A stretch of 64,000 bases of DNA from Microbacterium sp. (GCF_031180975.1 NZ_JAPSLI010000006.1:124001-188000); one strand, 5' to 3'. Positions 50,641-60,345 are shown, counted from the first letter of the stretch. Made by a program: numbers and translations. Notes: a model not told the origin generated them from the letters alone.

Positions 50641-51498
50641 TCACCTCGCAGGGAATCGGCGCTCGAGGACCTGCTGGAGGATCGAGATCAGGGCAGTGAG
50701 GACGAGATACCAGAACGCGGCGACCAGCAGCAGTTCCAGGTACTTGAAGTTCGCATAGTAGATCCGGCTCACTGTCAGCAGGATCTCCATGTAGCCGATG
50801 GTGTAGGCCAGCGACGTGTTCTTGATCATCATGATGTACTGGTTGCCCGTCGCCGGGAGGACGATGCGGAAGGCTTGGGCCAGCACGATCTGCACCGTGA
50901 TCTTCCAGCGCCGCACGCCGAGCGCCCGCGCCGCGTCCCGCTGACCCTGGTCCACACCCAGGATGCCGGAGCGGATCACCTCGGCCATGTACCCCGTCTC
51001 GGCGAGCGAGAGGGCGAACAGGCCGGCCATGAACGGCGTGAAGAAGCTGCTCGCCGACTCGTTCACGAAGACGATGTCGGTGAACGGGATGCCGATCGTC
51101 ACCTGTCCGACCATGCGCGGGATCGCGTAGAACCAGATCAGCAGCTGCACCAGCATCGGGGTGCCGCGGAAGATGAAGACGTACACGGATGCCACGGCCG
51201 AGAGCACCCGGTTCTCCGAGATCCTCATCAGGGCGACCAACGTGCCGAGGACGAGGGCGATCGCGGTGGCGAGTGTCGCCAGCGTGAGCGTGTTCCAGAC
51301 ACCGATCAGCAGCTGCGGGCCGATCAGGTACTGCGCAACCGTGGCGAAATCGAACACGCCGGAGGTGATGAATCCGGTGAGCAGCCAGCCCACGAGCAGC
51401 AGGACGACCACGCCCTGCAGCACCTGGCCCCACGGGGTGCGTCTCCGCACCGGGAAATACACATCCGGCATCTGGGCCAGAGTCTGTGTTCTAGTCAT
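50641..51498 (-). CDS. Polar amino acid ABC transporter permease
   Basis: A 285-residue membrane protein of the HisM/GlnP type with a 30-residue N-terminal cytoplasmic extension and about five helices. FRGTPMLVQLLIWFYAIP and the EAA loop SGILGVDQGQRDAARALGV are the family hallmarks. It pairs with the ATPase and the lipoprotein encoded on either side. Confidence 0.92.
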   Translation of the reverse strand: MTRTQTLAQMPDVYFPVRRRTPWGQVLQGVVVLLLVGWLLTGFITSGVFDFATVAQYLIGPQLLIGVWNTLTLATLATAIALVLGTLVALMRISENRVLSAVASVYVFIFRGTPMLVQLLIWFYAIPRMVGQVTIGIPFTDIVFVNESASSFFTPFMAGLFALSLAETGYMAEVIRSGILGVDQGQRDAARALGVRRWKITVQIVLAQAFRIVLPATGNQYIMMIKNTSLAYTIGYMEILLTVSRIYYANFKYLELLLVAAFWYLVLTALISILQQVLERRFPAR

Positions 51499-51546
51499 GC
51501 GAAGACTTTCGGGATCGGGACGAGCGCCGGGCGCTCCGTCGATGCG

Positions 51547-51579
51547 ATCCGGTGGGCGGGCTCGGCCCGCCCACCGGAT
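51547..51579 (-). terminator. Intra-operon hairpin between binding-protein and permease genes
   Basis: ATCCGGTGGGCGGGC and its exact complement form a 15-bp stem with a 3-nt TCG loop, starting 4 nt after the binding-protein stop. It likely attenuates transcription or protects the binding-protein mRNA so that this subunit is made in excess. Confidence 0.7.
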
Positions 51580-51583
51580 GCGG

Positions 51584-52486
51584 TCACGGGGTTGCGTCGA
51601 GGTCGCCGTTGAAGGCGGGCTTGTCGAGGCCGCCGGCGGTGATGCCCCACTCGTCGAGGATCTCGTCGTAGGTGCCGTCCTCCATCATCGCCTGCAGCTG
51701 CTCGTAGACAGCGTCGCGGAGTTCGGTGTTCTCCTTCGTGAAGGTGTAGTTGATGAGGTAGTCGACCAGCGTGTAGTCCCCGATCGGCACGAAGTCGTTC
51801 GGGTTCTCCTTGACGATGAACTGCGTCTGGGCGACATCGGGGGTGTAGGCCTCGATGCGACCGGAGAGCAGGCCCTGCAGCCCGAGCGGCGTGGAGGTGT
51901 AGTACTGCACGTTGATTGGGGTGTCGCAGGTCTCGTTCTCCTTCGCGACCGCAGCCTCGAGCGTCGACGAGCCTTCCAGCATTCCGATCGTCTGGCCGCA
52001 CAGCGACTGCGCGTCGGCGTACTTGCCCTCGTCCTCCTTGCGCAGGATGAAGGTCGCACCGGACTGGAAGTAGCCGACCATGTCGACCTGCTCGAGGCGC
52101 TCGGGGTTCGGGCTCATGCCACCCGAGCCCATGTCGAACTGGCTGGACTGCAGGCCGGTGATGATGGCCGAGTAGTCCACCTGCACCCACTCGGTCTCGA
52201 GTCCCAGCCTGCTGGCGATCTCGTCGACGAAGTCGACACTGAAGCCCGTGACCTGATCCTCCCCCTCGGGGAAGAACTCGCCGGGGATGTAGGACTGCTG
52301 GGAACCGATCTTCAGCACGCCCGGGGTCAGGGTCTCGACGGCTGGTTCACCGCCGCCTTCTCCCTCGGTATCGGCGGGCGCGGGCTCGTTACCCGCATTG
52401 ACCGTGCAACCGGTCAGCAGAAGCGCGCCGGCGGCGGCCAGGGCCAGAGTGAGGCGCGTGACGCGCCGCCGTGACATCTTTGTCAT
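51584..52486 (-). CDS. Polar amino acid ABC transporter substrate-binding lipoprotein
   Basis: A 300-residue family-3 solute-binding protein. The signal peptide ends in the lipobox LLTGC; a Glu/Gly-rich linker follows. The core has GFSVDFVDEIASRLGLETEWVQVDYSAIITGL-type sequence (starting about residue 85) and a Cys pair in SLCGQT and ETCDTP. Start at ATG 52484 with AGAGGA 7 nt upstream. First gene of the four-gene operon. Confidence 0.92.
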   Translation of the reverse strand: MTKMSRRRVTRLTLALAAAGALLLTGCTVNAGNEPAPADTEGEGGGEPAVETLTPGVLKIGSQQSYIPGEFFPEGEDQVTGFSVDFVDEIASRLGLETEWVQVDYSAIITGLQSSQFDMGSGGMSPNPERLEQVDMVGYFQSGATFILRKEDEGKYADAQSLCGQTIGMLEGSSTLEAAVAKENETCDTPINVQYYTSTPLGLQGLLSGRIEAYTPDVAQTQFIVKENPNDFVPIGDYTLVDYLINYTFTKENTELRDAVYEQLQAMMEDGTYDEILDEWGITAGGLDKPAFNGDLDATP

Positions 52487-52568
52487 GATCTGTTCCTCTC
52501 AGGGGTGATCCGCTCGGGTTGCGGTCGTGCTGTCTTGAGGTGAAGGTGCAAGCAGCATGTCTCCACTT

Positions 52569-52578
52569 CGGTATACAG
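52569..52578. promoter_or_regulatory. Candidate GntR operator before the first amino-acid importer operon
   Basis: CGGTATACAG, identical in ten positions to the site at 46393-46402. A second related half (GTATATCGTACAG) follows within 20 bp. Located 83-92 bp before the binding-protein start. Confidence 0.6.
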
Positions 52579-52669
52579 ACATGTATATCGTACAGCCGAT
52601 CACAGCGGTGTAACGTCTAGGCGATCCACGGCATAGCATCGAATACAACGGGTGGGAGCGGGAGGACGC

Positions 52670-53869
52670 GTGGCACAAGTTGCCGGATATGGGCCTGGAG
52701 CCCTTTTTCAGTTGCTACGCGACGGGCAGGCCCGCACGCGCTCGGAACTCGCGGACCTAACCGGCCTGGCACGTTCGACCATCGCAGCGCGCGTCGATCT
52801 CCTATTGACTTCCGGCCTCATCCGCGCCGCCGGGTCCGGCACCTCGACCGGTGGCCGCCCCCCGTCCCGTATTGAGTTCAATCCAGGAGCAGGTGCCGTA
52901 TTCGCCATCGATCTCGGCGCCACCCACGCGAGCGTCGCGATTACCGATCTCGGCGCCACAGTTCTCGACATCCAACACCTCCGGCTGCGAATCGATGCTG
53001 GGCCGGAGTCGGTGCTTGACCGCTGCCTCGCCACGCTGGCCGAGTTGTTGGCCGCAAACCGCGCGCTCGAAGGTGTCCAGCTCGCCGGCATCGGGATCGG
53101 CGTACCGGGGCCTGTGGAGCACAGCACCGGCCGGCCGATCAATCCGCCAATTATGCCCGGCTGGAACCAGTTCGATATTCCGCACTATATTCAGCAGCGC
53201 TATCCCGTACCCGTGCTCGTAGATAACGACGTAAACATCCTCGCTCTAGGCGAGCACGCACTCAGCTGGTTCACCGCACGCGATCTCGTCTTCGTCAAAG
53301 TGGCCACAGGCATCGGCGCCGGTATCATCTCGGGAGGCGAAATCCAGCGAGGCGCGGCGGGCGGAGCGGGCGACCTCGGGCACGTACAGGTACCCTATAG
53401 CAAGGACTCCCCGCGCCCGCCCGAGGACGAGCGCGACTTGGAAGCGATCGCGAGCGGCACTGCGATCGCGGAATCGTTACGTGAACGAGGGTTAGACGCG
53501 CCAGACAGCGCCGCAGTCGTCAAACTCCTGAATGCGGGCAATACCGACGCGATAATGGCAACTCGCCAGGCAGGGCGGGAGGTAGGCGAGGTACTAGCCA
53601 CCGTGGTCAATCTGCTCAACCCGTCGATTATCGTCATCGGCGGAAGCATCGCGCGAGCTGGCGAGCACCTCCTCGCCGGTATCCGTGAGGTCGTATACCG
53701 CCGCTCGATTACGCTCGCCACACAGCATCTCGCGATTGTCCAATCGCAAGCGGGAGACTCGGCCGGCGCGCTCGGCGCGGCGATCATGGTGAGCCGCCAT
53801 GTGCTGACGGAAGAGTCGGTCGAATCCATGCTCGACCCTGGGCGGCTCCCCACACGGACCGATCGCTGA
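52670..53869 (+). CDS. ROK-family transcriptional repressor
   Basis: A 399-residue regulator with an N-terminal winged helix (residues about 10-70; SELADLTGLARSTIAARVDLL) and a C-terminal ROK sugar-kinase fold (FAIDLGATHASVAI, GIGVPGPVEH, VKVATGIGAGIISGG). The usual ROK zinc cysteines are absent here too (GDLGHVQVPYSKD). I choose the second GTG at 52670 because GGGAGG lies 4 nt upstream; an in-frame GTG at 52652 is the alternative. Codon use is less GC-biased than in flanking genes. It is convergent with the sugar-isomerase operon and is its likely repressor. Confidence 0.88.
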   Translation: MAQVAGYGPGALFQLLRDGQARTRSELADLTGLARSTIAARVDLLLTSGLIRAAGSGTSTGGRPPSRIEFNPGAGAVFAIDLGATHASVAITDLGATVLDIQHLRLRIDAGPESVLDRCLATLAELLAANRALEGVQLAGIGIGVPGPVEHSTGRPINPPIMPGWNQFDIPHYIQQRYPVPVLVDNDVNILALGEHALSWFTARDLVFVKVATGIGAGIISGGEIQRGAAGGAGDLGHVQVPYSKDSPRPPEDERDLEAIASGTAIAESLRERGLDAPDSAAVVKLLNAGNTDAIMATRQAGREVGEVLATVVNLLNPSIIVIGGSIARAGEHLLAGIREVVYRRSITLATQHLAIVQSQAGDSAGALGAAIMVSRHVLTEESVESMLDPGRLPTRTDR

Positions 53870-53892
53870 AGGCGCCAAGAGTGCCGACTGTG

Positions 53893-54900
53893 CTATTGGT
53901 TGCTGAACGCCGCATCGAAGGACGTCTGCGATCCGGACCATAGCAGGGACCGTACGAACCCAACCGCTTGCGCAGCGCCATGCATACGGTCCATGCCGGC
54001 ATCCTCCCACTCGATCGAGATCGGGCCGGTGTATCCAATCGCGTCGAGCGCACGGAACGAATCTTCCCACGGAACGTCGCCATGGCCGGTGGAGACAAAG
54101 TCCCAGCCGCGCCGCGGGTCGCCCCAGCGCAGGTGTGATCCAAGGGCGCCCGCACGGCCATTCCGAGGCCGTATACGCGTGTCTTTGCAGTCGACATGAT
54201 AGATCCGGTCCTTGAAGTCCCATATGAACCCGACCGGGTCGATGTTCTGCCACATCATGTGCGACGGATCCCAATTGAAGCCGAAGGTTGCGCGGTGGTC
54301 GATTGCCTCCAGCGCGCGAACAGACGTCCAGTAGTCATACGCGATCTCACCGGGGTGCACCTCGTGCGCGAACCGCACACCCTCGGAGTCGAACACGTTG
54401 AGGATCGGGTTCCAACGCGCGGCGAAGTCCTCGTAGCCGCCCTCAATGACAGATGCCGGTACCGGCGGGAACATCGCCACGTACGGCCAGATCGACGAGC
54501 CGGTGAAGCCGACGACGGTGTCCACATCGAGCTTGCGCGCCACCCGCGCAGCGCGCTTCATGTCCTCGGCCGCCCGCTGCCGCACGCCTTCAGCGTCGCC
54601 GTCGCCCCATACGTAATCCCTCAGGATCGCCTTATGCCGGAAGTCGATCGGAGCGTCACACACCGCCTGTCCGGCGAGGTGGTTGGATATCGCGAAGGTC
54701 TTCAATGCGTTTCTGTCCAGGATCTCCAGGAGCGAGGCAACGTACTTGTCGTCCTCGTCTGCTCGCCGAAGGTCAAGGTGATCGCCCGATGCGGCGATCT
54801 CTAGACCGTCGTAGCCCCAGCTAGATGCCAGGCGTGCCAACTCCTCGAAGGGCAGATCGGCCCACTGACCAGTGAACAGTGTGACTGGGTGCTGTGCCAT
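53893..54900 (-). CDS. Xylose isomerase-like TIM-barrel protein (sugar phosphate isomerase/epimerase family)
   Basis: A 335-residue (beta/alpha)8 protein. Metal-site segments are [14 protein letters not shown] (Glu and His), [13 protein letters not shown] (Asp and His), [11 protein letters not shown] and [11 protein letters not shown] (Glu). It belongs to the family that includes inosose dehydratases and 3-keto-sugar epimerases or lyases. AAGGAGA lies 7 nt before the ATG. It follows the Gfo/Idh/MocA gene by 29 bp, a frequent pair for oxidation and isomerisation or elimination of cyclitols and modified sugars. Substrate unknown. Confidence 0.88.
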   Translation of the reverse strand: MAQHPVTLFTGQWADLPFEELARLASSWGYDGLEIAASGDHLDLRRADEDDKYVASLLEILDRNALKTFAISNHLAGQAVCDAPIDFRHKAILRDYVWGDGDAEGVRQRAAEDMKRAARVARKLDVDTVVGFTGSSIWPYVAMFPPVPASVIEGGYEDFAARWNPILNVFDSEGVRFAHEVHPGEIAYDYWTSVRALEAIDHRATFGFNWDPSHMMWQNIDPVGFIWDFKDRIYHVDCKDTRIRPRNGRAGALGSHLRWGDPRRGWDFVSTGHGDVPWEDSFRALDAIGYTGPISIEWEDAGMDRMHGAAQAVGFVRSLLWSGSQTSFDAAFSNQ

Positions 54901-54929
54901 GGGCTCTCCTTGCTGCTGGTCTCACATCT

Positions 54930-56045
54930 TTATGCATTCGCGACCTCGACCCATGCCCCGCTCTGCGCGGATGCAAGGACCGCCTCGGTGAGGACGGCCG
55001 CGCGCGCACCGTCTGCGAAAGTTGGCATGCCATCGGGGGATTCGCCACGTGTAGCCGCGTAGACATCGGCGACGAACGCGTTGAACGCATCCTGGTAGCC
55101 CATCGGATGCCCGGGAGGCAGCAAGGAGAGACCACGATCGCCTGCCGCCTGAGGATCCCTCATCAGTAGCTGAGAGCCATCGGCCGCGCCGAGCCATAGC
55201 TGCTCTGGATTCTCCTGCTCGAAGCGCATGCTCCGCCGAGTGCCGTGCAATTCGAGAACCAGGCCGTTCTTCCGTCCCGGGGCAAGCTGGGACACCAACA
55301 GCGTGGCGAGCGCACCGTCGCCCATCTCGGCGAGAACCGCGACGACGTCCTCGTTCTGCACCCGCTCGCCGTTGCGAGTAGGAAAGACGGTGCGGGTACG
55401 GGCGACCACGGCGCGGATGCGCGACCCGGTCACGAACTCGAGCAGATCGCACAGGTGGGATCCAATGTCGGCGAATGCACGGGAGGATCCACCAAGCGCT
55501 AGGTCTGCCCGCCAATTGGTGTCTGATTCGTTCGACAGCCAGTCTTGGAGGTAAGAACCGTCGATCGTGAGCACGTCCCCAACCTGTCCGTCCGCCACGA
55601 TGCGCCGCGCCCGGCGCACCATCGGATGGTAGCGGTACACAAAAGGTACCGCGCCGATCAGGCCGGCCGCATCCACCATTCCCGCGACCATCCGCGCCTC
55701 CTCAACGCTCGTCGCCAATGGCTTCTCACAGATCACGTGGCATCCCGCGTTGAGCGCTTCAAGAGCTTGCACGACGTGCTGCCCGTTCGGGGTGCAGATA
55801 TGAACGATGTCCGAGGCAGCGATTACCTCGCCGATCGTCTCCGCGGCCATCTCGATACCGAGCCGGTCGGCAGCGCCCTGAGAGCTCGCGAGGTTCGACG
55901 AGCGCACGCCGACCAGCCTCGCGCCAGCTGCTCGCGCGGCTCGGCTGTGCACCGCTGCCATAAACCCCCCACCGACGAAGCCTGCACGAACCTCCTCGCC
56001 CGTCGCAATCGGCTCTTCCGACGCCAACACTGTAGCTGCCGACAT
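54930..56045 (-). CDS. Gfo/Idh/MocA-family oxidoreductase
   Basis: A 371-residue NAD(P)-dependent dehydrogenase. The Rossmann motif is AGFVGGGFMAAVHS near residue 21, and HVICEKPLAT near 103 carries the E-K-P signature with its cofactor-side Lys. The C-terminal beta-sheet domain has GGSSRAFADIGSHLCDLLEF with the catalytic Asp and His. Family members oxidise sugars or cyclitols to keto forms. GGAGGGAG lies 5 nt before the ATG. Codon use is less GC-rich than in genes beyond 56.5 kb. Confidence 0.9.
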   Translation of the reverse strand: MSAATVLASEEPIATGEEVRAGFVGGGFMAAVHSRAARAAGARLVGVRSSNLASSQGAADRLGIEMAAETIGEVIAASDIVHICTPNGQHVVQALEALNAGCHVICEKPLATSVEEARMVAGMVDAAGLIGAVPFVYRYHPMVRRARRIVADGQVGDVLTIDGSYLQDWLSNESDTNWRADLALGGSSRAFADIGSHLCDLLEFVTGSRIRAVVARTRTVFPTRNGERVQNEDVVAVLAEMGDGALATLLVSQLAPGRKNGLVLELHGTRRSMRFEQENPEQLWLGAADGSQLLMRDPQAAGDRGLSLLPPGHPMGYQDAFNAFVADVYAATRGESPDGMPTFADGARAAVLTEAVLASAQSGAWVEVANA

Positions 56046-56094
56046 CTCGACTCCCTCCTATCCTTGCGGTCGACCATTCGCGGCCGGACCTTAT

Positions 56095-56140
56095 CGACGG
56101 CAGGTTCCACAAGCGATCTGGCCCGCGGAACCTGCCGTCG
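56095..56140 (-). terminator. Terminator hairpin after the cupin gene
   Basis: A 14-bp perfect stem (GACGGCAGGTTCC plus a closing C-G pair and its complement at 56127-56140) with an 18-nt loop, 5 bp after the cupin stop. It separates the upstream six-gene operon from the Gfo/TIM-barrel pair. Confidence 0.75.
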
Positions 56141-56144
56141 CCCG

Positions 56145-56510
56145 TCAGCCGCGCCGCTTGCCGTCCATGGCCACGAACAGAATCACAATCGGCTCGTCTT
56201 CCGACGCCGACCAGATCTGGTGGTTCGGCTGGGCCGGCAGCACAAAGGAGTCACCGGCACGAAGCGGCGTCACCTCGTTGCCCTCCAGGAAGACGAAGCC
56301 GTTACCGCGGATCACGTGGAACAGTTCGGCTTCTCCCTCTGGGTGCGCGAGGTCTTCGGGGCTCGTGCCCTTCGGGAGGGCGCCGTACGCGCAGACTCCG
56401 AGGAAGACTCCATAGTCGTCAGCCGAGACGAGATTCGTCCAACATTCGGTGATCTCGTCGAACTGGTATGACTCCGCGTCTTCCAGGTTGTTGACCTCGA
56501 TCTTGCTCAT
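56145..56510 (-). CDS. Small single-domain cupin protein
   Basis: A 121-residue protein with one cupin barrel: HPEGEAELFHVIRGNGFVFLEG is motif 1 (His and Glu ligands) and VLPAQPNHQIW motif 2 (His). Such proteins act as isomerases, lyases or ligand binders of sugar and acid intermediates. AAAGG lies upstream of the ATG. Last gene before the terminator, following the second Gfo/Idh/MocA gene by 76 bp. Confidence 0.83.
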   Translation of the reverse strand: MSKIEVNNLEDAESYQFDEITECWTNLVSADDYGVFLGVCAYGALPKGTSPEDLAHPEGEAELFHVIRGNGFVFLEGNEVTPLRAGDSFVLPAQPNHQIWSASEDEPIVILFVAMDGKRRG

Positions 56511-56586
56511 CGTTCTCAGTGCCTTTCGTTCAGGTGTGCAGTGGTGTCTGTTATGGTCGGTCGGTGAGTGGGCGCGTGGCCCGGTG

Positions 56587-57717
56587 TCAATTTGTCAGCC
56601 TGCGGTCGTCCTCCTCAGTTGAAAGTGTCGCGCGGTGCGGGTCCCAGTCGGCGGGCAGCGGGGGTGCGACCGTGGTCGTGCTCTCCACCGTCTCGCGGCG
56701 GCGCGCCCGGGCGGAATCGAGCGTGGCGAGCATGGCGTCGAGCACGTGGAACGCCTGCTCCCCGCTCGCCCGCTCGGGCCGTCCCGCGCGAATGGCCTGA
56801 GCGAGCTCTGCGACGCCGATGCCGTGGTTGGTGGTCACACCGCTCGCGGGGATCGTGCGGACATCGTCGCGGCCGCGATGCAGTCGCAGCTCTCCGTCGT
56901 ACATGTTGGGGTCGGGGGCGGTCAGGGTGCCGGTGGTGCCGGCGATTTCGAAGAGGACGCGCGGCAGCTTCGAGTCGAAGCTGAACAGGCACTGCGCGCT
57001 CGCGCCGGATTCGAACTCATAGATGGCGGACACGTGCGTCGGCACCGACACGTCGAAACTCTCCCCGGCCCGCGGCCCTGTGGCGATCGTCCGCCGCGCC
57101 CGCGCCTGCGAGGTGCTGGCGGACACGGCGGCGATGGGGCCGAAGATCTGGACCAGGGCGGTGAGATGGTATGGCCCGATGTCGAACAGCGGACCAGCGC
57201 CCTCCTGGAACAAGAAATCGGGATTCGGGTGCCAGCTGTCCGGTCCGGGAGTCTGCATCACGCTCAGGGCGGTCAGCGGCTCCCCGATCTCGCCCGCCTC
57301 GACGAGCCGACGCAGCGTCTGCACTCCTGCGCCGAGAAAGGCGTCCGGTGCCGTGGCCACCCGGCGATCGGCCGCAGCGGCACAGCGCAGCAGTTCCCGG
57401 CCTGCGTCACGGTCGAGGGCGAACGGCTTCTCGCTCCAGACGTGCTTCCCTGCCTCGACGACCGCGATGCCGACCTCGGCGTGCGCCGCGGGGATCGTGA
57501 GGTTGACGACGATCTCCACCTCGGGGTCGGCGAGCAGCTCGGCCACCGTGCCCGCGCGAGGGATGCCAAAGGTCTCGGCCTGGGCCGCGGCGCGGGGGAC
57601 GTCGATGTCGGCGACGAAGCGCACGTCGACATCCGGGAACGAGGTGAGGTTCGTGAGGTAGCGGCTGCTGATCACTCCGGCGCCGATGACCCCGACGCCG
57701 ACGGGCCCGCTGTTCAC
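56587..57717 (-). CDS. Gfo/Idh/MocA-family oxidoreductase, second copy
   Basis: A 376-residue dehydrogenase. VGVIGAGVISSRYLTNL is the Rossmann motif, KHVWSEKPFALD the E-K-P signature, and GAGPLFDIGPYHLTALVQIFG the C-terminal catalytic region with Asp and His. It has the GPxxDIGxYxL type found in myo-inositol- and glucoside-3-dehydrogenase-like members. GTG start overlaps the stop of the TIM-barrel gene (GTGA). Not closely similar to the copy at 54930. Confidence 0.9.
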   Translation of the reverse strand: MNSGPVGVGVIGAGVISSRYLTNLTSFPDVDVRFVADIDVPRAAAQAETFGIPRAGTVAELLADPEVEIVVNLTIPAAHAEVGIAVVEAGKHVWSEKPFALDRDAGRELLRCAAAADRRVATAPDAFLGAGVQTLRRLVEAGEIGEPLTALSVMQTPGPDSWHPNPDFLFQEGAGPLFDIGPYHLTALVQIFGPIAAVSASTSQARARRTIATGPRAGESFDVSVPTHVSAIYEFESGASAQCLFSFDSKLPRVLFEIAGTTGTLTAPDPNMYDGELRLHRGRDDVRTIPASGVTTNHGIGVAELAQAIRAGRPERASGEQAFHVLDAMLATLDSARARRRETVESTTTVAPPLPADWDPHRATLSTEEDDRRLTN

Positions 57718-58481
57718 TGACCGCCGCCGTGCTCGAGCCGGGATAGGTATGCGAAGCTCTGCACGACCGCGTCGAACCGATCCATCCGGCTGTCATCGAG
57801 CTCGATGACGCGGAGCGCCTGCGGCGCCGCGGCGAGGATCGCCGGGATGTCCAGCGAGCCCTCGCCGACGGGTACCTGATCCTTCTTCTCCGCGGTCGCC
57901 GGGCCGTCCTTGACGTGGATGGCGACCACACGGTCACCGAGACGGGACAGGATGTCGACCGGATCCTCGCCGCCGACAGCCACCCAGTACGTGTCCACCT
58001 CGAGAACCACGCCGGGGTCGAGCAGAGTAGCGAAGTACTCCAGCGCCGGTCGGCCGTCCACCCGGTTCAGCAGCTCGTGCGCATGATTGTGATAGCCCAC
58101 CCTGACCCCGTGCCTTGCGGCCACCGCGGCGGCGGCGTTGAGGCGCTCCGCGGTCCGCCGGATGTCGGCCGGGTCGGTCCAGAACTCGGGCGCGACGACA
58201 GGATCGATCACGGTGCCGATTCCGAAGGACGCCGCGGCGGCGGCCACATCCGCGATGGAGTCGTCGCGGATGAACACCTGGTGCGTCGTGGGCGCCTGCA
58301 GGCCAGAATCCTTCAGTGCGTCTCCGAGACCCTCTGCATCCTTGATCCGGTAGGGCTCCACCTTCGTCAGGCCGACCTCCGCGAGGCGGGCCAGGGTACC
58401 GGGCAGGTCGTCGCCGACCAGTTCGCGCAGTGTCCAGAGCTGGACGGAGATGTTGTCGGTGGGGATGTGGTCGGTGGGCAT
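57714..58481 (-). CDS. Xylose isomerase-like TIM-barrel protein, second copy
   Basis: A 255-residue sugar phosphate isomerase/epimerase family protein, shorter than the copy at 53893. It begins with the S-V-Q-L-W-T-L-R-E strand and has VGYHNHAHEL (ligand His and Glu), LEVDTYWVAVGGEDP (Asp), VVAIHVKDGP (His) and VIELDDSRMD (Glu). IolE/IolI-like enzymes of this size act on keto-inositols or 3-keto-glycosides. GAAGGAT precedes the ATG. Likely in the same transcript as the ABC importer upstream (39-bp gap). Confidence 0.88.
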   Translation of the reverse strand: MPTDHIPTDNISVQLWTLRELVGDDLPGTLARLAEVGLTKVEPYRIKDAEGLGDALKDSGLQAPTTHQVFIRDDSIADVAAAAASFGIGTVIDPVVAPEFWTDPADIRRTAERLNAAAAVAARHGVRVGYHNHAHELLNRVDGRPALEYFATLLDPGVVLEVDTYWVAVGGEDPVDILSRLGDRVVAIHVKDGPATAEKKDQVPVGEGSLDIPAILAAAPQALRVIELDDSRMDRFDAVVQSFAYLSRLEHGGGQ

Positions 58482-58520
58482 GGTGGCGAGATCCTTCTCG
58501 TAGTCGCAGGAGCGGGTCGG

Positions 58521-59369
58521 TCAGGGCAGCGGTGGGATGACTTCGGAGGGCAGCGGAGGCACGACTGCGGGCGGCGACACGAGCTCGTCGGGAGCGGCCC
58601 GGCGCACCTGGGCGATGAAGCGCCGCGTGCGCTCCTCGCGCGGATTGTCGAGGACCTCCTCGGGCGTTCCATGCTCGACGACGCGCCCCGCGTCCATGAA
58701 GACGACCTGGTCGGCGACCTCGCGCGCGAACCGCAGTTCATGCGTGACGACGATCATCGTCATGCCGCGGTCGGCGATGTCGCGCATCACGTCGAGCACC
58801 TCCTGGACCAGCTCGGGGTCGAGCGCGGAGGTCGGTTCGTCGAAGAGCACGAGGTCCGGGTCGCCGGCCAGCGCCCGGACGATCGCGACGCGCTGCTGCT
58901 GACCGCCCGAGAGCTGTCGCGGGTAGGCCTTGGCCTTGTCGCTCAGCCCGACCTGCTCAAGCAGCGCCATCGCGCGCTGCTTGGCCACCTTCGGCTTCTG
59001 CTTGAGGATGTTAATCGGCGCTTCGACGATGTTCTGCAGAACGGTCATGTGCCCGTAGAGGTTGAAGTGCTGGAACACCATCCCGATGCGTGACCGCATC
59101 CGGTTGATTTCGCCCTCCTTCGCATCGTAGAGACGACCGTTGGCCTCGCGATAGCCCGCGAGGCGGCCGCCGATGAAGATCCGGCCCGCGTCTACTGCGA
59201 TGAGGTGATTGATACACCGCAGCAGCGTGCTCTTCCCGCATCCGGAGGGACCGATGATGCAGGTCACGGTGCCCGGCTCCGCGATCAGGTCGATCCCGCG
59301 GAGCACCGGAGTGGAGCCGAAGCTCTTGGTCACGTTCTCAATCCGCAGGGCTGCGCGCGAATTCGTCAT
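58521..59369 (-). CDS. Polar amino acid-type ABC transporter ATPase, second system
   Basis: A 282-residue ATPase. Walker A GPSGCGKST, VFQHFNLYGHMTVLQN, LSGGQQQRVAIVRAL and VLFDEPTSALDPE identify the GlnQ/HisP group. The C-terminus carries a Pro-rich tail of about 25 residues not found in the other copy. The start at 59369 is preferred over the ATG nine bases upstream because AGGAG is then at a usable distance. Confidence 0.9.
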   Translation of the reverse strand: MTNSRAALRIENVTKSFGSTPVLRGIDLIAEPGTVTCIIGPSGCGKSTLLRCINHLIAVDAGRIFIGGRLAGYREANGRLYDAKEGEINRMRSRIGMVFQHFNLYGHMTVLQNIVEAPINILKQKPKVAKQRAMALLEQVGLSDKAKAYPRQLSGGQQQRVAIVRALAGDPDLVLFDEPTSALDPELVQEVLDVMRDIADRGMTMIVVTHELRFAREVADQVVFMDAGRVVEHGTPEEVLDNPREERTRRFIAQVRRAAPDELVSPPAVVPPLPSEVIPPLP

Positions 59370-59394
59370 CTCGGCCATCTCCTCTGGTCGCCGG

Positions 59395-60345
59395 TCACGC
59401 CCGCCGGAACGACAGGTTACGAAGGAACTTGGAGCGCAAGCTCGTGCGGCCCCCGCCGGTCTGATTGCGCTTGGCGAGTTCACGCTCGATGAAGTGCTGT
59501 CCGACGGAGGCGATCGAGACGATCGTGATGTACCAGGCGCAGGCGACGAGCAGGAGCTCGATCACGTAGTAGTTCTGGTTGTAGATGATCGTCACCTGGG
59601 TCAGCAACTCCGCGGCGGCGATGACCGAGACGATCGAGGTCGCCTTCAGCATCGAGATCGTCTGGTTGCCGAGCACCGGGATCAGCGACGGGACCGCCTG
59701 CGGAAGTATGATCCGCCGCATCGCCCGCAACGGGCTCATCCCCTGGGCAAGAGCGGCCTCGCGCTGCCCCGGGTCAACTCCGAGGATGGCCCCCCGGATG
59801 TACTCGGCCATGTAGGCGCCCTCGTTCAGCGTGAGCGCCAGCGCCGCACTGAAGAACGGAGTCATGATCTGGTTGGTGCTGATCGCCCACGGCCCGAACT
59901 GGAACGTCGGGATGAACAGCGCGAGGTTGAACGCGATGATCACCTGCACCAGCAGTGGCGTGCCGCGGAAGATCCAGATGTACACGTTCGCGAGGAGTCG
60001 AACGCCCTGGATGCGAGACATCTTCGAGAACGCGGCGACGATACCGAGGAGGGTGCCGAGCACCATCGAGATCACTGTCAGCACCAGGGTGAGCTTCACC
60101 CCCTCGATGACCTGAGGGGAGAACAGGAACTCGAAGAAGGCCGACCAGACGAGATTCGGGGAGTTGATGAAGCCGTACGCGAGCAGCGCCAGCAGGGCGA
60201 ACCCGGCGATGGTGAGCAGTGCGCGGAACGGACGGAACTGGAAGGTGGTGTGCACGGGCGTGTCATCGTCCACGCCCGACACCGCCCCTTCGCGCCCCGC
60301 GTCGTGCGTCAGCCGGTCGGCTGCGGGTGGGTTCTCTACGTGCAT
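59395..60345 (-). CDS. Polar amino acid-type ABC transporter permease, second system
   Basis: A 316-residue HisM/GlnP-type permease with a 40-residue N-terminal cytoplasmic extension and about five helices. IFRGTPLLVQVIIAF and the EAA loop GAILGVDPGQREAALAQGM are intact. It ends in a basic tail (RSKFLRNLSFRRA). Confidence 0.92.
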   Translation of the reverse strand: MHVENPPAADRLTHDAGREGAVSGVDDDTPVHTTFQFRPFRALLTIAGFALLALLAYGFINSPNLVWSAFFEFLFSPQVIEGVKLTLVLTVISMVLGTLLGIVAAFSKMSRIQGVRLLANVYIWIFRGTPLLVQVIIAFNLALFIPTFQFGPWAISTNQIMTPFFSAALALTLNEGAYMAEYIRGAILGVDPGQREAALAQGMSPLRAMRRIILPQAVPSLIPVLGNQTISMLKATSIVSVIAAAELLTQVTIIYNQNYYVIELLLVACAWYITIVSIASVGQHFIERELAKRNQTGGGRTSLRSKFLRNLSFRRA

